Origin: a virus
DNA length: 64,000 nucleotides
Reading direction: 5' to 3' (one strand)
IMG/VR virus record: IMGVR_UViG_3300037010_001749
Location: 1-64,000 of that record
Shown: positions 36,488 through 44,204 of the stretch, in pieces
Layout of the letters: each line of letters starts with the position of its first letter
How positions within the stretch are numbered: position 1 is the stretch's first letter
Translations under genes and position numbers: made by a program
The notes under the pieces: model-generated
What the model was told of the DNA's origin: nothing
Seen by the model: the letters and a program-made list of their open reading frames with translations, nothing else
Databases searched by the model: none

Positions 36488-36675
36488 ACGGGAAAGGCCA
36501 CGAGCTGAAGGCTGTCAGCGAAGCCCAGAAGCCCTCTGGGCTGATCCTGATGCTCCCAGGTGTTCATGGCTCGGTTCAGCAGGCTACAAACTTCGCTGGC
36601 TGTCAGCGACACAGTGGCAACGACTTTGCCTCCATGCGTGAACTGCAGCAGACCAGGTTGTTCGTCTGTTCGCAT
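36484..36675 (-). CDS. Hypothetical protein
   Basis: 63 residues. ATG 36675 overlaps the upstream TGA by one base (TGATG); a TTG one codon earlier is less likely. One beta segment (KVVATVSLTASEVCSLLNRAM) may be a swapped-hairpin or HTH-like fold. Unrecognised. Confidence 0.6.
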   Translation of the reverse strand: MRTDEQPGLLQFTHGGKVVATVSLTASEVCSLLNRAMNTWEHQDQPRGLLGFADSLQLVAFPV

Positions 36676-37040
36676 CAATTCGCTCCTTCGGTAGAGACCA
36701 TGTCATCCGCCGCGGTGTGGATTTCGTCGTACAGGTCCTGCTCCAGGACCAGCTTGGCCACCTTGCGGAAGGCTTGGTCGAAGCTGAGCGTCGAGGCCAC
36801 TGCCCGGCGCTCAGCCTTGCGCTTGGCTAGCGCAGTCTGGATGGCCCGCAGGGCTCGATTCACGCCCAGTTGCTTCTCGACCAAGGCGTCGTACTCGGCC
36901 ACAGGCAAGTGGCCCTGACCCATGGCCACGCGCCGCCGGGCCTTGGTCATCTCAGCCTTGATCGTCTGCGACTGGCCATCCATACGGCCCTTGACCTCCA
37001 AGAGTTCCTCTCGGGTCATGTCTTCCCAGTTGCGTTTCAT
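36675..37040 (-). CDS. Hypothetical coiled-coil protein
   Basis: 121 residues, highly helical and charged (REELLEVKGRMDGQSQ, ALAKRKAERRAVA), consistent with a coiled coil. ATG 37040 overlaps the upstream stop (ATGA). Function unknown. Confidence 0.65.
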   Translation of the reverse strand: MKRNWEDMTREELLEVKGRMDGQSQTIKAEMTKARRRVAMGQGHLPVAEYDALVEKQLGVNRALRAIQTALAKRKAERRAVASTLSFDQAFRKVAKLVLEQDLYDEIHTAADDMVSTEGAN

Positions 37041-37495
37041 GCGGTGTTGGTCCGGTCAGCCAGGTATCGGAAGTAGCCGTCGGTGCACTTCGGGTCATGC
37101 TCGTCTTCGGCGTAGTAGCGCAGCACAAGGTCCCGGAGCGTAGGTTGGGGCTGCCCTTGCGGCCTGGGCGGGACTTCTGGGTCCACCAGGCGGGCCACGG
37201 ACACCGCCACGGCTTGGCTGGCGTGCATCGAGGTTGCCCGGGTAGCCCAGAGCGGATCGACCTTCCTTAGGGCTAGGGCGACGCGACGCCACCCCTGCAG
37301 TTCAGTCTTGGGCTCACTTGGCTCCTTCCAGGCAAGATGCAGGTTACGCACCAGGTGGAAAAAGCTGTCATGTGCATCATGTAGTTTGCGCTGCTGGGCC
37401 TTGCTCAAGCGTTTCAGGCTTCCCACTTCGGAGAGCATCAGTTGGAACTGCTGCGCCGCTTCCAGCGTCAGCGTTGTCTCGTCTGGGTTGAACAT
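37037..37495 (-). CDS. Hypothetical protein
   Basis: 152 residues, helical, with a basic centre (KRLSKAQQRKLHDAHDS) and a Pro-rich linker (PEVPPRPQGQPQPT). Its first 119 bases overlap the 3' part of the zinc-ribbon/HTH gene in another frame. No family recognised. Confidence 0.62.
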   Translation of the reverse strand: MFNPDETTLTLEAAQQFQLMLSEVGSLKRLSKAQQRKLHDAHDSFFHLVRNLHLAWKEPSEPKTELQGWRRVALALRKVDPLWATRATSMHASQAVAVSVARLVDPEVPPRPQGQPQPTLRDLVLRYYAEDEHDPKCTDGYFRYLADRTNTA

Positions 37496-37832
37496 ACTCG
37501 CCTCTTTCCTTGGCAGCCCGGTCTACGCAGTGCCTGGTGGTTGTGACTGGCATCTTGAACTCTCGCGCCGTCGCCGCAAGTGTGTGGCCTTGCACTACAT
37601 GGTAGATCCAGACTTTGTGATCTCGCTTGTGCCGCTCGCGGCGCTTCTCCGAGACCTTGGCCATGCGCTCGATGCGGTCCGTACCGATGCGCTTGGTCAC
37701 AGCCTCGTATACCTCGTAGGTCCTGAAGCGGTGCTCGTTGTCACAGATGCGGTCTCGCCGAGACCGCTCTAACCTGGGCTCGTCTCTAGTGGCAAGCACG
37801 CGCGACAGGGCCCCACACTTCCGGCACCTCAA
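37377..37832 (-). CDS. NrdR-like zinc ribbon plus HTH protein
   Basis: 151 residues from TTG 37832 (TTGA overlap with the upstream gene). The N-terminus MRCRKCG, a later RICDNEHRF and a YEVYEAV segment resemble the zinc-ribbon/ATP-cone start of NrdR-type regulators. A helix-turn-helix-like TLAATAREFKMPVTTTRHCVD follows at about 89-109. The last 40 residues overlap the next gene and look disordered. A small transcription regulator is likely. Confidence 0.65.
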   Translation of the reverse strand: MRCRKCGALSRVLATRDEPRLERSRRDRICDNEHRFRTYEVYEAVTKRIGTDRIERMAKVSEKRRERHKRDHKVWIYHVVQGHTLAATAREFKMPVTTTRHCVDRAAKERGEYVQPRRDNADAGSGAAVPTDALRSGKPETLEQGPAAQTT

Positions 37833-38008
37833 GGCTGCTGAACGGCCGCCAGCGCCAGGCTGCGTTGGACCAGGTCAACCATGTAGGACTTGGAGACTTC
37901 CAGGGTCTGCCACTCGTGCAGGCAGTTGACGCAGCTGTAGGTGCGCTCGCCATCGACATGGGCATCAAGAGTGATGGCGTTGCTCTCACACTTTGGGCAG
38001 TGGTGCAT
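37829..38008 (-). CDS. Small zinc-ribbon protein
   Basis: 59 residues from ATG 38008. CPKC near residue 4 and CVNC near 28 form a treble-clef/zinc-ribbon pair; the rest is a helix. Coupled to the next zinc-ribbon gene by TTGA. Likely nucleic-acid binding. Confidence 0.7.
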   Translation of the reverse strand: MHHCPKCESNAITLDAHVDGERTYSCVNCLHEWQTLEVSKSYMVDLVQRSLALAAVQQP

Positions 38009-38285
38009 TGAAGCTGCTTTCTTTGACAGCGCGTTGCCCACCGACGTGGCGGACTTCGAGGATTTTCTGGGGAGGCGTGTGCGCTCGGATGTTGCCGGCC
38101 TCGTCGACAAAGTCATCCTCGTTGACCAGGTAGAGATCGTATGGCATCTCCTTGCCGGGCTTTTTCGTCAACCTTGGGTAATTCTTGCGTGCAACCGCCA
38201 CGGCCTCGCCGGGCTTCTTGCTCCGCCCCCAGCAGTAGGGGGCGAGGCACAAGAAGATCTTGCCTTCCGGTGCCACCAGGCTCAT
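37986..38285 (-). CDS. Hypothetical protein
   Basis: 99 residues, ATG 38285 overlapping the preceding small gene (ATGA). A basic segment (VARKNYPRLTKKPGKEMPYD) and an acidic segment (NEDDFVDEAGN) are seen. No family recognised. Confidence 0.6.
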   Translation of the reverse strand: MSLVAPEGKIFLCLAPYCWGRSKKPGEAVAVARKNYPRLTKKPGKEMPYDLYLVNEDDFVDEAGNIRAHTPPQKILEVRHVGGQRAVKESSFNAPLPKV

Positions 38286-38437
38286 GCCGGCGATGTCCCG
38301 TTCAGGAGGGCCAGGAACTCCACCTCGGCCTTCAGGTAGTTCTTGCCCTTGGTAGGCTGGCCTTGAAACTTCACGCGGTCACGCCAGGCCTGCTCGACCG
38401 CCGTGCGGACGGTGACTTGCTTGTCTTCTTGGTTCAT
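38282..38437 (-). CDS. Small hypothetical protein
   Basis: 51 residues (starts MNQEDKQVTVRTAVEQAWRD, ends LLNGTSPA). Joined to both neighbours by ATGA overlaps, which strongly supports translation despite its size. Mixed helix and basic loop; unknown role. Confidence 0.7.
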   Translation of the reverse strand: MNQEDKQVTVRTAVEQAWRDRVKFQGQPTKGKNYLKAEVEFLALLNGTSPA

Positions 38438-38799
38438 GCGATGCCTAGGCCGCCAGCCCAGGCCTCCCCGTTTCCGTTGGGGACTTCAATCCTCACGACA
38501 AAGCCGCGAGGGTCGTTCTGCAGGCAGACCTTCGATCCTACCCAGGCCGCGGTGAGTTCCTCACCCATCGCAAGAAGTTCGGCCCTGGTGACTTTTCGCG
38601 CGTCCCCAAACGGAAGTCCGGAGGCCCAGGCATAGTTGCACAGGTCCTCGTCCTGCTTATGCTTGACCATGGCCACAGCGCAGATCTGCGACAGCAGCGC
38701 TATGAACTCCTCAGTCTTGGGCACTGACGGGTCGAGCCGGTGCAAGTTCGCCTGCGCCTGCCGGCCGCGGCCGGTGATCTTTCGGACCCTAGCCTTCAT
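38434..38799 (-). CDS. Hypothetical protein
   Basis: 121 residues, basic N-terminus (MKARVRKITGRGRQAQ) and a Trp/Asn-rich middle. Overlaps the gene upstream by 11 bases. Unrecognised; could bind nucleic acid by its basic head. Confidence 0.6.
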   Translation of the reverse strand: MKARVRKITGRGRQAQANLHRLDPSVPKTEEFIALLSQICAVAMVKHKQDEDLCNYAWASGLPFGDARKVTRAELLAMGEELTAAWVGSKVCLQNDPRGFVVRIEVPNGNGEAWAGGLGIA

Positions 38800-39277
38800 T
38801 GACAGCCAAGGTGTACGTCGTGCCTTCTATGCCGACGGTCTCCCCGCAGGCCAGGGCCTGGATCTTGAGGTGCTGCCCGGCGTTCATGGTGTTGTCCGGG
38901 TCCAGCTTCTCGGCCAGAAACTCACGTGCCGCATCCGCGTCGGTGAATAGCACCGCGTCCTCGGCGTCTGAAGAGAAGGCCATCCAGATTTCCTTATCGC
39001 TAAGGAAGTACTTGGCCAGTTCTTCCCAGTCGACGGTAGCCATAGCATCTTTGATGATGCCGTCCCACAGGCCGTTAACGACGGGCCTACCGTCGTTCAC
39101 GATGGTTTCGATGTCCAAAGCCAGGGCTTCGATTGCGGCATTCCGTGCTGAGGGAGCGTGCGACTCCTTATCGCAGGCAACCTCGAGTGAGTCAACGGCC
39201 TGTGCTTCGCACAGGCGGTAAAGCCTGGCGTCATTAGCCAGCCACAGCCCAATGCTGCGAGTGATGCTGTTGCTCAT
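38789..39277 (-). CDS. Acidic phage protein (ArdA-like style)
   Basis: 162 residues, strongly acidic (LFTDADAAREFLAEKLDPDN, MATVDWEELAKYFLSDKE). The DW-x-E-x-A segment recurs in the next two genes. Antirestriction proteins are often such acidic DNA mimics with W/Y-rich motifs, but homology is not established. Overlaps neighbours by ATGA and 11 bases. Confidence 0.5.
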   Translation of the reverse strand: MSNSITRSIGLWLANDARLYRLCEAQAVDSLEVACDKESHAPSARNAAIEALALDIETIVNDGRPVVNGLWDGIIKDAMATVDWEELAKYFLSDKEIWMAFSSDAEDAVLFTDADAAREFLAEKLDPDNTMNAGQHLKIQALACGETVGIEGTTYTLAVNEG

Positions 39278-39597
39278 GCGCGAACCAGGTAGTGGTCACC
39301 AAGAATGTTGACGGACCGGTAGTCTTGCCGCAGGGCCTGGGCAGCCTTATCCCAGTCGATGCAGTCGTAGGGCCAGCCGACAACCGGCCCCAACTGACGC
39401 GCGAGGTCCTCAGCGAAGCCTCCGTAGAAATAGTCTTCGCGAACGAATAGCGCAAATACGTTCCAGTAGGCCTCGTCCAACACCGACTGGAGACCTTCGG
39501 CCTCTTCCACGGCCTCAGCAACTTCCTCAAGGGTGTCATTGCTACCGATCACCTTCTTCAGGTCGAGGATCGCAGCACGGATTTCATCCGAGCTCAC
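39274..39597 (-). CDS. Acidic antirestriction-like protein
   Basis: 107 residues from GTG 39597, preceded by GGGAAAG; the longer ATG start at 39651 would overlap the upstream gene in a region reading like its shadow. The C-terminus IDWDKAAQALRQDYRSV then YLVRA is the style of phage antirestriction proteins. Net charge is strongly negative. Function inferred only from style. Confidence 0.5.
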   Translation of the reverse strand: MSSDEIRAAILDLKKVIGSNDTLEEVAEAVEEAEGLQSVLDEAYWNVFALFVREDYFYGGFAEDLARQLGPVVGWPYDCIDWDKAAQALRQDYRSVNILGDHYLVRA

Positions 39598-39610
39598 TGT
39601 CTTTCCCAGG

Positions 39611-40243
39611 TTAGCCAAAGCGCTTCCCTTCCGCGGTAAATGTGTATCCATTGGCCTCGATCGTCTCGGCCACAGCTTCGTCGGAGGTGAGGTAGTTGTA
39701 CTCAGCCTCCAACTGACGGTAGATCCATTTGGCGAACGCCCGGAAAGCCTCGGTGATTCGGGCTTCAGCCGCCACCGTCGGCAAGTCGTCCTGCTCTTCG
39801 TCCGGCAGCATCCACCAGAACTCGAAGTCCATCGAGAACTCGTGGCAGTAGTTGCCGCGCTTGGTGATGCTGGCCTGCAGGCCGTGCTTCACTGAGGCTT
39901 GAGCCTCGTCCAGGTCCTGGGCGATGCGGAGCAGGTCCTCGTCCTGCGGCGCCCAGTCCTTGACCTGGGCCAGGGCGCCCTTCGTGCCAGCGTAGCGGCC
40001 CGCAAAGCAGGCTCCATCGCCCTGGGACCCGAAGCCGCTGAAGAAGATGCCACGCTTGTGGTCCTTCGCGTCGAAGGGCTCGATGTCCAGGCCCAGGCGC
40101 TTGGCAATCTCGTAATTATCCTCGAAGCCCCACCAGTCGAAGTCGAGGTCGCCGTCGTCGCGCCACCAGCCGCGGGCCTGAGCCTTCGCGGCATCACTCA
40201 GTTCGTCGTAGTGGTAGACCGTGGTGGTGATCTGCTCAGGCAT
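39611..40243 (-). CDS. Conserved acidic phage protein
   Basis: 210 residues. It opens with a YDELSDAAKAQARGWWRDD segment, followed by DWWGFEDNYEIAKRLGLDI, a pattern seen in a widespread uncharacterised family of early phage genes. Very acidic and Trp-rich. ATG 40243 overlaps the upstream gene by 8 bases. Possible DNA mimic; unproven. Confidence 0.65.
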   Translation of the reverse strand: MPEQITTTVYHYDELSDAAKAQARGWWRDDGDLDFDWWGFEDNYEIAKRLGLDIEPFDAKDHKRGIFFSGFGSQGDGACFAGRYAGTKGALAQVKDWAPQDEDLLRIAQDLDEAQASVKHGLQASITKRGNYCHEFSMDFEFWWMLPDEEQDDLPTVAAEARITEAFRAFAKWIYRQLEAEYNYLTSDEAVAETIEANGYTFTAEGKRFG

Positions 40244-40622
40244 TGGATGCCTCCGTCAAGGTGTCGCAGAGGCTGTCCAGCATGGAGACGAGGCCGTCCA
40301 CTATGGGTTGGCGCATGCCCTTCTCGATCGCCTGCTTGGCCAGGTCGCGGGCAGATCCCAGCACGTCACTGGCCGCCTCGAGGCAGCCCAGGATCTCCTG
40401 CAGCCGGTCGTAGGTGTAGGCGCCCGGCGTGGTGTCCGCCATGGCCTCAGCGTCGTCGGCGATTGAAGAAAGGTCGACCTCGGCATCGCCGATCCGGTCA
40501 TGGAGGTCCACGCAAAAGGACTTGTCCATCTCGTTGGTAAACGTGGCCTGCAGCAAGCTGCTCATGGCCCCACACTCAGTTTCGACAGCTAGGATCTGGC
40601 CGCGGATGTCTTCGATGCTCAT
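40236..40622 (-). CDS. Hypothetical helical protein
   Basis: 128 residues, four or more amphipathic helices, acidic, no Trp. Resembles four-helix-bundle proteins in composition. Its stop overlaps the next start. Unrecognised. Confidence 0.6.
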   Translation of the reverse strand: MSIEDIRGQILAVETECGAMSSLLQATFTNEMDKSFCVDLHDRIGDAEVDLSSIADDAEAMADTTPGAYTYDRLQEILGCLEAASDVLGSARDLAKQAIEKGMRQPIVDGLVSMLDSLCDTLTEASNA

Positions 40623-40631
40623 GTAGATCCT

Positions 40632-40808
40632 TCAGTGAGCGTCGCCGCGTTCTTCGCGGCGAAGCAATTCCTTAACCTTGAGGAGGGAGTAGAGCCTGCG
40701 CCCTGGGTTGGACAGGACCAGGCTCGGTGCCAGACATCGTCTGGCCACCAGGCTCCGCAGAATCTCTGCGGGCTTGCCGACACGCTCCGCAATGTCGGCC
40801 AGGGTCAT
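40632..40808 (-). CDS. Small HTH DNA-binding protein
   Basis: 58 residues from ATG 40808. MTLADIAERVGKPAEILRSLVARR is a MerR/excisionase-like helix-turn-helix, followed by a wing-like GRRLYSLLKVKELL. Could regulate early genes. Starts earlier in the open frame lie inside the upstream gene. Confidence 0.6.
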   Translation of the reverse strand: MTLADIAERVGKPAEILRSLVARRCLAPSLVLSNPGRRLYSLLKVKELLRREERGDAH

Positions 40809-40821
40809 CTTCGGACCCGCG

Positions 40822-41043
40822 TCAACGCTTGCGGGTCTTGCTTTTGGGAGGTGGGTCACGGCGCAGCGTTTGCATGGCTTCGTATGCCCAGTCCGTGAAC
40901 CATTGGAGGTTCCATTCCTGGGCCTGCTGAAAAGTCTGGTCGTCATCGAAGACCACTTCGAAGCCCGAGACGCTCTCGAACCATTGGCACCAGGCAACCT
41001 GATCTTCTGCCAATTCTGGGTAGACCGCTTTGTAGTCGATCAT
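40822..41043 (-). CDS. Hypothetical protein
   Basis: 73 residues, Trp-rich and acidic (VAWCQWFESVSGFEVVFDDD) with a short basic tail. ATG 41043 overlaps the upstream stop (ATGA). Unrecognised. Confidence 0.6.
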   Translation of the reverse strand: MIDYKAVYPELAEDQVAWCQWFESVSGFEVVFDDDQTFQQAQEWNLQWFTDWAYEAMQTLRRDPPPKSKTRKR

Positions 41044-41249
41044 GGTGCCTCCTGGCTATTGGGGTTTTCCCTGGGCCACTGCGGAAACGAGGCCACGAGC
41101 GTGCGCTCCACGCGGTAGACCTCGATCGGGCCATCGGCCTGGTATTGCATCAAGTAGCGGCCCATCTCGGCCATGGCCTCAGGCATCGTCGGGGCTTCAA
41201 CCGCAGCAACAAGCTCCCCGTTGCAGTGCATCTCTGCTTCGTATCCCAT
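41040..41249 (-). CDS. Hypothetical protein
   Basis: 69 residues from ATG 41249 (TGATG overlap). Reads MGYEAEMHCNGELVAAVEAP then a helical MPEAMAEMGRYLMQYQ. A small alpha/beta protein, unknown. Confidence 0.6.
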   Translation of the reverse strand: MGYEAEMHCNGELVAAVEAPTMPEAMAEMGRYLMQYQADGPIEVYRVERTLVASFPQWPRENPNSQEAP

Positions 41250-41536
41250 CAGTGCACCTTCTCCACAGTCCAGCCGCCAAAGCGTTGGTCTTCTTTCACC
41301 ACGATCGGCATATCCTTGTATCGAGCGTAGGCCAGGATCACCCACAAGGTTCCGCCGGTGGCACTGAGGTAGTAGCCGTCTTTCTCGAACTGCCTGGCCA
41401 GCTTCTTCGCTGTGGCCCGGCGTAGCGGGATGGGCCGGCCCATCGTCGGCCACTCTGGCCGGGGTTCGATCACGTGGCGCCCGTCGCCCTCGACGACGTA
41501 GGCAGCATCACTTGTCTTCGAACAGCTTCTCGACAT
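41249..41536 (-). CDS. Hypothetical protein
   Basis: 95 residues with a helix containing LRRATAKKLARQFEKDGYYL and a beta segment GGTLWVILAYARYKDMPIVV. The start overlaps the upstream gene by 29 bases; no better start is visible. Unrecognised. Confidence 0.5.
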   Translation of the reverse strand: MSRSCSKTSDAAYVVEGDGRHVIEPRPEWPTMGRPIPLRRATAKKLARQFEKDGYYLSATGGTLWVILAYARYKDMPIVVKEDQRFGGWTVEKVH

Positions 41537-41729
41537 GGGTCAAATTACTCCACCGATTTTCGTCAGGCTGCCATTGCAAGCAAGAGCAGCTGAACCCGTT
41601 GAGATGCTCACGCATGACCCAGCGAAAGCCGTCGCCTGTATCCTGGTATACCGTGCGCAGGACGCGCCCAATGCTCACGGGAGCCGGAGTGCCTTCAGGC
41701 ATGCCTGGGTTCTCCAAATTCACTTCCAT
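41508..41729 (-). CDS. Hypothetical protein
   Basis: 73 residues, ATG 41729, preceded 6 bases upstream by the CTAAGGAG arm of the junction element at 41736. Contains CSCLQW and a run of acidic residues at the end. Unknown. Confidence 0.62.
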   Translation of the reverse strand: MEVNLENPGMPEGTPAPVSIGRVLRTVYQDTGDGFRWVMREHLNGFSCSCLQWQPDENRWSNLTHVEKLFEDK

Positions 41730-41731
41730 GC

Positions 41732-42481
41732 CTACTCCTTAGCCCTAGAGAAAAGCCTGGGCGCCGCAAACTTGCGCGCCTTCCGCCCGTGGACTGTGAT
41801 GACCACTGAGGCCCTATTGCTTCGGCCGTCGGCCGTGCCGTTGCATGCACCGCACGCGATGCACGTGAGGCGCTTGCCCGCCTCTTCGCTGGCCGGGCAG
41901 ACCATCTCACGCACTCCGGCCCCAGCCTTGGGCGTGCGCACACGGAAGTAACGCAGCCCCAGAGTCTGGGCCAGCGTAGCTTCAGCATCGCTGTCGACGC
42001 TGGCCATGCAGAGTTCGGTGACACCTTGCCACTGCTCCAGGGGCAAGTCTCTGTTCTGCCACTGGTGCGTGTAGCCTGTGTGGCCTGCGGCCTTGGACAC
42101 CAGGGCCTGCCAGACCCTGGCAGGCACAGCCATCGGGTCCCCATAGGAGCCCAGGCGGACCATTCGGCCCTCACCCAGCACCGAGGGGTCTTCGTGCAGA
42201 GGGTAGCCGCCGCGGCGCCACTTCTTGTAGACCACGGCAGGCCCACGGTCTACCAGCACATAGCAGGCACCGCCGCGGCTGGGGCGCCAGGCACACTCTC
42301 CGCACACAGAGACATCTGCGCCCGAGGCTACAGCCTCAGCCGGGTGCATGTCCTGGCGCAGGATGTATGTCTGCACCATGTTGCCTGTCTTCACGTTGGC
42401 GCTCGCCTTCAGGGCAATGGCCATGATGGGCGCCGCGTCAAGCAGCGACGCCCCTTGCCAGATGACGTGGCCCGTCGTCAT
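41732..42481 (-). CDS. Conserved phage protein with Cys-rich motifs
   Basis: 249 residues from ATG 42481 (ATGA overlap). The segments SANVKTGNMVQTYILR, SVCGECAWRP, GGACYV and CIACGACNGT match a widespread conserved phage family of unknown role. Cys pairs (CGEC, CIAC/CNGT) suggest metal binding. Its C-terminus reads SRAKE, encoded by the junction element. Confidence 0.75.
   Translation of the reverse strand: MTTGHVIWQGASLLDAAPIMAIALKASANVKTGNMVQTYILRQDMHPAEAVASGADVSVCGECAWRPSRGGACYVLVDRGPAVVYKKWRRGGYPLHEDPSVLGEGRMVRLGSYGDPMAVPARVWQALVSKAAGHTGYTHQWQNRDLPLEQWQGVTELCMASVDSDAEATLAQTLGLRYFRVRTPKAGAGVREMVCPASEEAGKRLTCIACGACNGTADGRSNRASVVITVHGRKARKFAAPRLFSRAKE
41736..41751 (-). repeat. Stop/SD junction element 1
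   Basis: TCCTTAG-CC-CTAGAGA on the + strand. Provides CTAAGGAG 6 bases before the start of the gene ending at 41508. Confidence 0.85.
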
Positions 42482-43062
42482 GTGGGTTCGTCGGCGAGCC
42501 AGCTTCGCGGCACGCAGTAGCATGCAACCATACCGCCTATAGTCGGCATCTCTTCGCCTTCCAAGTAGAAACCCCCATCGAGGTCAGCCGCCCCGGGCAC
42601 GTAGGGACTGCAGGCCCTGTTGGCATGACCGGCTGGCCCGGCGAACACCCACAGCAGCGGCGCACCACCCAACCAGTCAATCCGATAGTTGACGCCGTCA
42701 TAGACGCCTTCGATGATCGGCTCGCTGATATCGATGTTGTCTCGCCGGCGCTCGACGTGTTCCTCGACAAAGGCATCCTTGTCCGGCTCCTGATTCTTGA
42801 ACCCGAACCAGTTTTGCTGGAAGATCTCGGAGTCGAAGCCCACCTCTCGGTCAGCGCCGCTCTCAGCGGCGCTAATGCAGCACTCCTCCGTCAAGGCTTC
42901 GTATTCGCCCTCGGCCTCGGCCACCAGTTCAGTGACGGCCGCCTCGTAGCTGACGTCCTTGGCGTGCTGGCCATAGAACAGGTCATCCAGGCACCAGGGC
43001 TGTAACGAGTTGAAAGAGATCACGCCGTAGGCGAGACCAGTGGTGGGGTTGTAGTCGGGCAT
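42478..43062 (-). CDS. Hypothetical acidic protein
   Basis: 194 residues, acidic (VAEAEGEYEALTEECC, PDKDAFVEEHVERR), with a beta-rich C-terminal half including GAPLLWVFAGPAGHANRAC. ATG 43062 is preceded by the junction element at 43069. Unrecognised. Confidence 0.65.
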   Translation of the reverse strand: MPDYNPTTGLAYGVISFNSLQPWCLDDLFYGQHAKDVSYEAAVTELVAEAEGEYEALTEECCISAAESGADREVGFDSEIFQQNWFGFKNQEPDKDAFVEEHVERRRDNIDISEPIIEGVYDGVNYRIDWLGGAPLLWVFAGPAGHANRACSPYVPGAADLDGGFYLEGEEMPTIGGMVACYCVPRSWLADEPT

Positions 43063-43068
43063 CGTTGC

Positions 43069-43084
43069 TCCTTAGGGCTAGGTA
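43069..43084 (-). repeat. Stop/SD junction element 2
   Basis: TCCTTAG-GG-CTAGGTA. Supplies AAGGAG for the gene starting at 43062. Confidence 0.85.
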
Positions 43085-43132
43085 CGCTCACACCTCAAGC
43101 CACCACGCGGCCCGAGGCTGAGAAGAAATATG

Positions 43133-43213
43133 TCAAGCAAAACTTGTCATCTTCGAGCCGCGCAACCGCCGGATGTGCAGCCACTCGCCGTCTGTGAGAC
43201 TGCGTAGCTTCAC
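43133..43213 (-). CDS. Tiny protein, 26 residues
   Basis: GTG 43213 overlaps the upstream stop (GTGA), the only real support. Reads MKLRSLTDGEWLHIRRLRG and ends SFA. Basic; unknown. Confidence 0.35.
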   Translation of the reverse strand: MKLRSLTDGEWLHIRRLRGSKMTSFA

Positions 43214-43416
43214 AGCGTCACCCGCTCAGCCAGCGCCTGGCTGATCTCACCATTCCGGGACAAGCTGTCGACGTAGTCCGAGAAGGCGCAGCGTGTGTCG
43301 GTCACGTGCATGGTGCCGTTGCCGCTGTAGTCGGGGGTCTTTTTGCGCTCCGCGTCGGGGTGCGCTTCCCAAAAGGCAGCGCGAACCTCACGCTGCGCGG
43401 TGTAGGTAGGCTTCAC
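43210..43416 (-). CDS. Hypothetical protein
   Basis: 68 residues, GTG 43416 overlapping the upstream stop (GTGA). Contains EVRAAFWEAHPDAERKK and a HVTDTRCAFSDYVDSL segment. Unrecognised but well coupled. Confidence 0.6.
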   Translation of the reverse strand: MKPTYTAQREVRAAFWEAHPDAERKKTPDYSGNGTMHVTDTRCAFSDYVDSLSRNGEISQALAERVTL

Positions 43417-43502
43417 AGCGGGTAGCCCACCCGCTTCACGACCTTGCAGTTCACCACCTCGACCGTGTCTCCGACACGGATGACACCCTCCCGCCGGCTC
43501 AT
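43413..43502 (-). CDS. Tiny KOW/SH3-like protein, 29 residues
   Basis: Reads GVIRVGDTVEVVN then VVKRVGYPL, a compact beta-barrel start seen in small phage proteins. ATGA with the upstream gene and GTGA with the downstream one support translation. Confidence 0.6.
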   Translation of the reverse strand: MSRREGVIRVGDTVEVVNCKVVKRVGYPL

Positions 43503-43717
43503 ACCAGGTTCAAGGTAGTGACCCACCAACTGTTGCAAGCCAGGTAGGCGTCGTAATCCTGGTAGAGATCCTTGGTGCCTTCGTAGTGGCTCACGCGGAG
43601 CCGGTACAGCTGCCGCTCCGCGTGGAGGTTTGCGTTACCGTGGTCCACCAGCACAGCCGCGACGCACTCGCTGTTGTTCTTGATGACGATGACCTGTGTA
43701 GCTGCGTTGGGGCTCAT
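43499..43717 (-). CDS. Hypothetical protein
   Basis: 72 residues; beta-rich (QVIVIKNNSECVAAVLVDHG) then a helical Tyr/Asp-rich end. Overlaps both neighbours by ATGA. Unrecognised. Confidence 0.6.
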   Translation of the reverse strand: MSPNAATQVIVIKNNSECVAAVLVDHGNANLHAERQLYRLRVSHYEGTKDLYQDYDAYLACNSWWVTTLNLV

Positions 43718-44010
43718 GCTTCGAACCCCGCCTGGAAGCCGAAGTAGGCGATGTCCACGTGGCCACGGCTGCAGAAGACCATGTCGAAGTCGCAGGGATT
43801 GACGAGGCCTTCGATGTACCCCTGCGCCTTCCGGTCTTCGCGCCAGGCTTTGGCCACTTCAGCCCGCGCCTTCTTCAGTGCAGCCAAGGCCTCGGTGTAG
43901 TTGTCGCCAGCCGGCACAGACACCAGTGCCACATGGAAGGGCCAGGCGTGCACCCAGTCGGGCGGGAACCTGTAGTGGAGCACCACCGTCCAGGGCTTGC
44001 TGGCCCTCAC
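43714..44010 (-). CDS. Hypothetical protein
   Basis: 98 residues, GTG 44010 overlapping the upstream stop. Has a helix AALKKARAEVAKAWREDRKA and a final beta segment DFDMVFCSRGHVDIAYFGF. Unknown. Confidence 0.6.
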   Translation of the reverse strand: MRASKPWTVVLHYRFPPDWVHAWPFHVALVSVPAGDNYTEALAALKKARAEVAKAWREDRKAQGYIEGLVNPCDFDMVFCSRGHVDIAYFGFQAGFEA

Positions 44011-44204
44011 GACAGCGTCTCCGACTTAGCCTCTTCACCCAGGGCGCGCAACGTGGTGGCCAGCAAGGTACTGGCACGGATCGGGCTCATGCCCGAGGCG
44101 ATGAGCAGGCGCTTCGCGTCCTGCATGGCCTGCAGCCCCTGTAGATTGGTCTGGCGCACGGCACTGCTGAAGGTGCGGATGATTTCGTGTTCGATATCGT
44201 TCAA
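44007..44204 (-). CDS. Hypothetical helical protein
   Basis: 65 residues from TTG 44204, with AAGGAAG 5 bases upstream provided by the junction element. All-helical; the middle (LLIASGMSPIRASTLLATTL) may be HTH-like. Overlaps the interrupted ORF upstream by TTGA. Confidence 0.58.
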   Translation of the reverse strand: MNDIEHEIIRTFSSAVRQTNLQGLQAMQDAKRLLIASGMSPIRASTLLATTLRALGEEAKSETLS

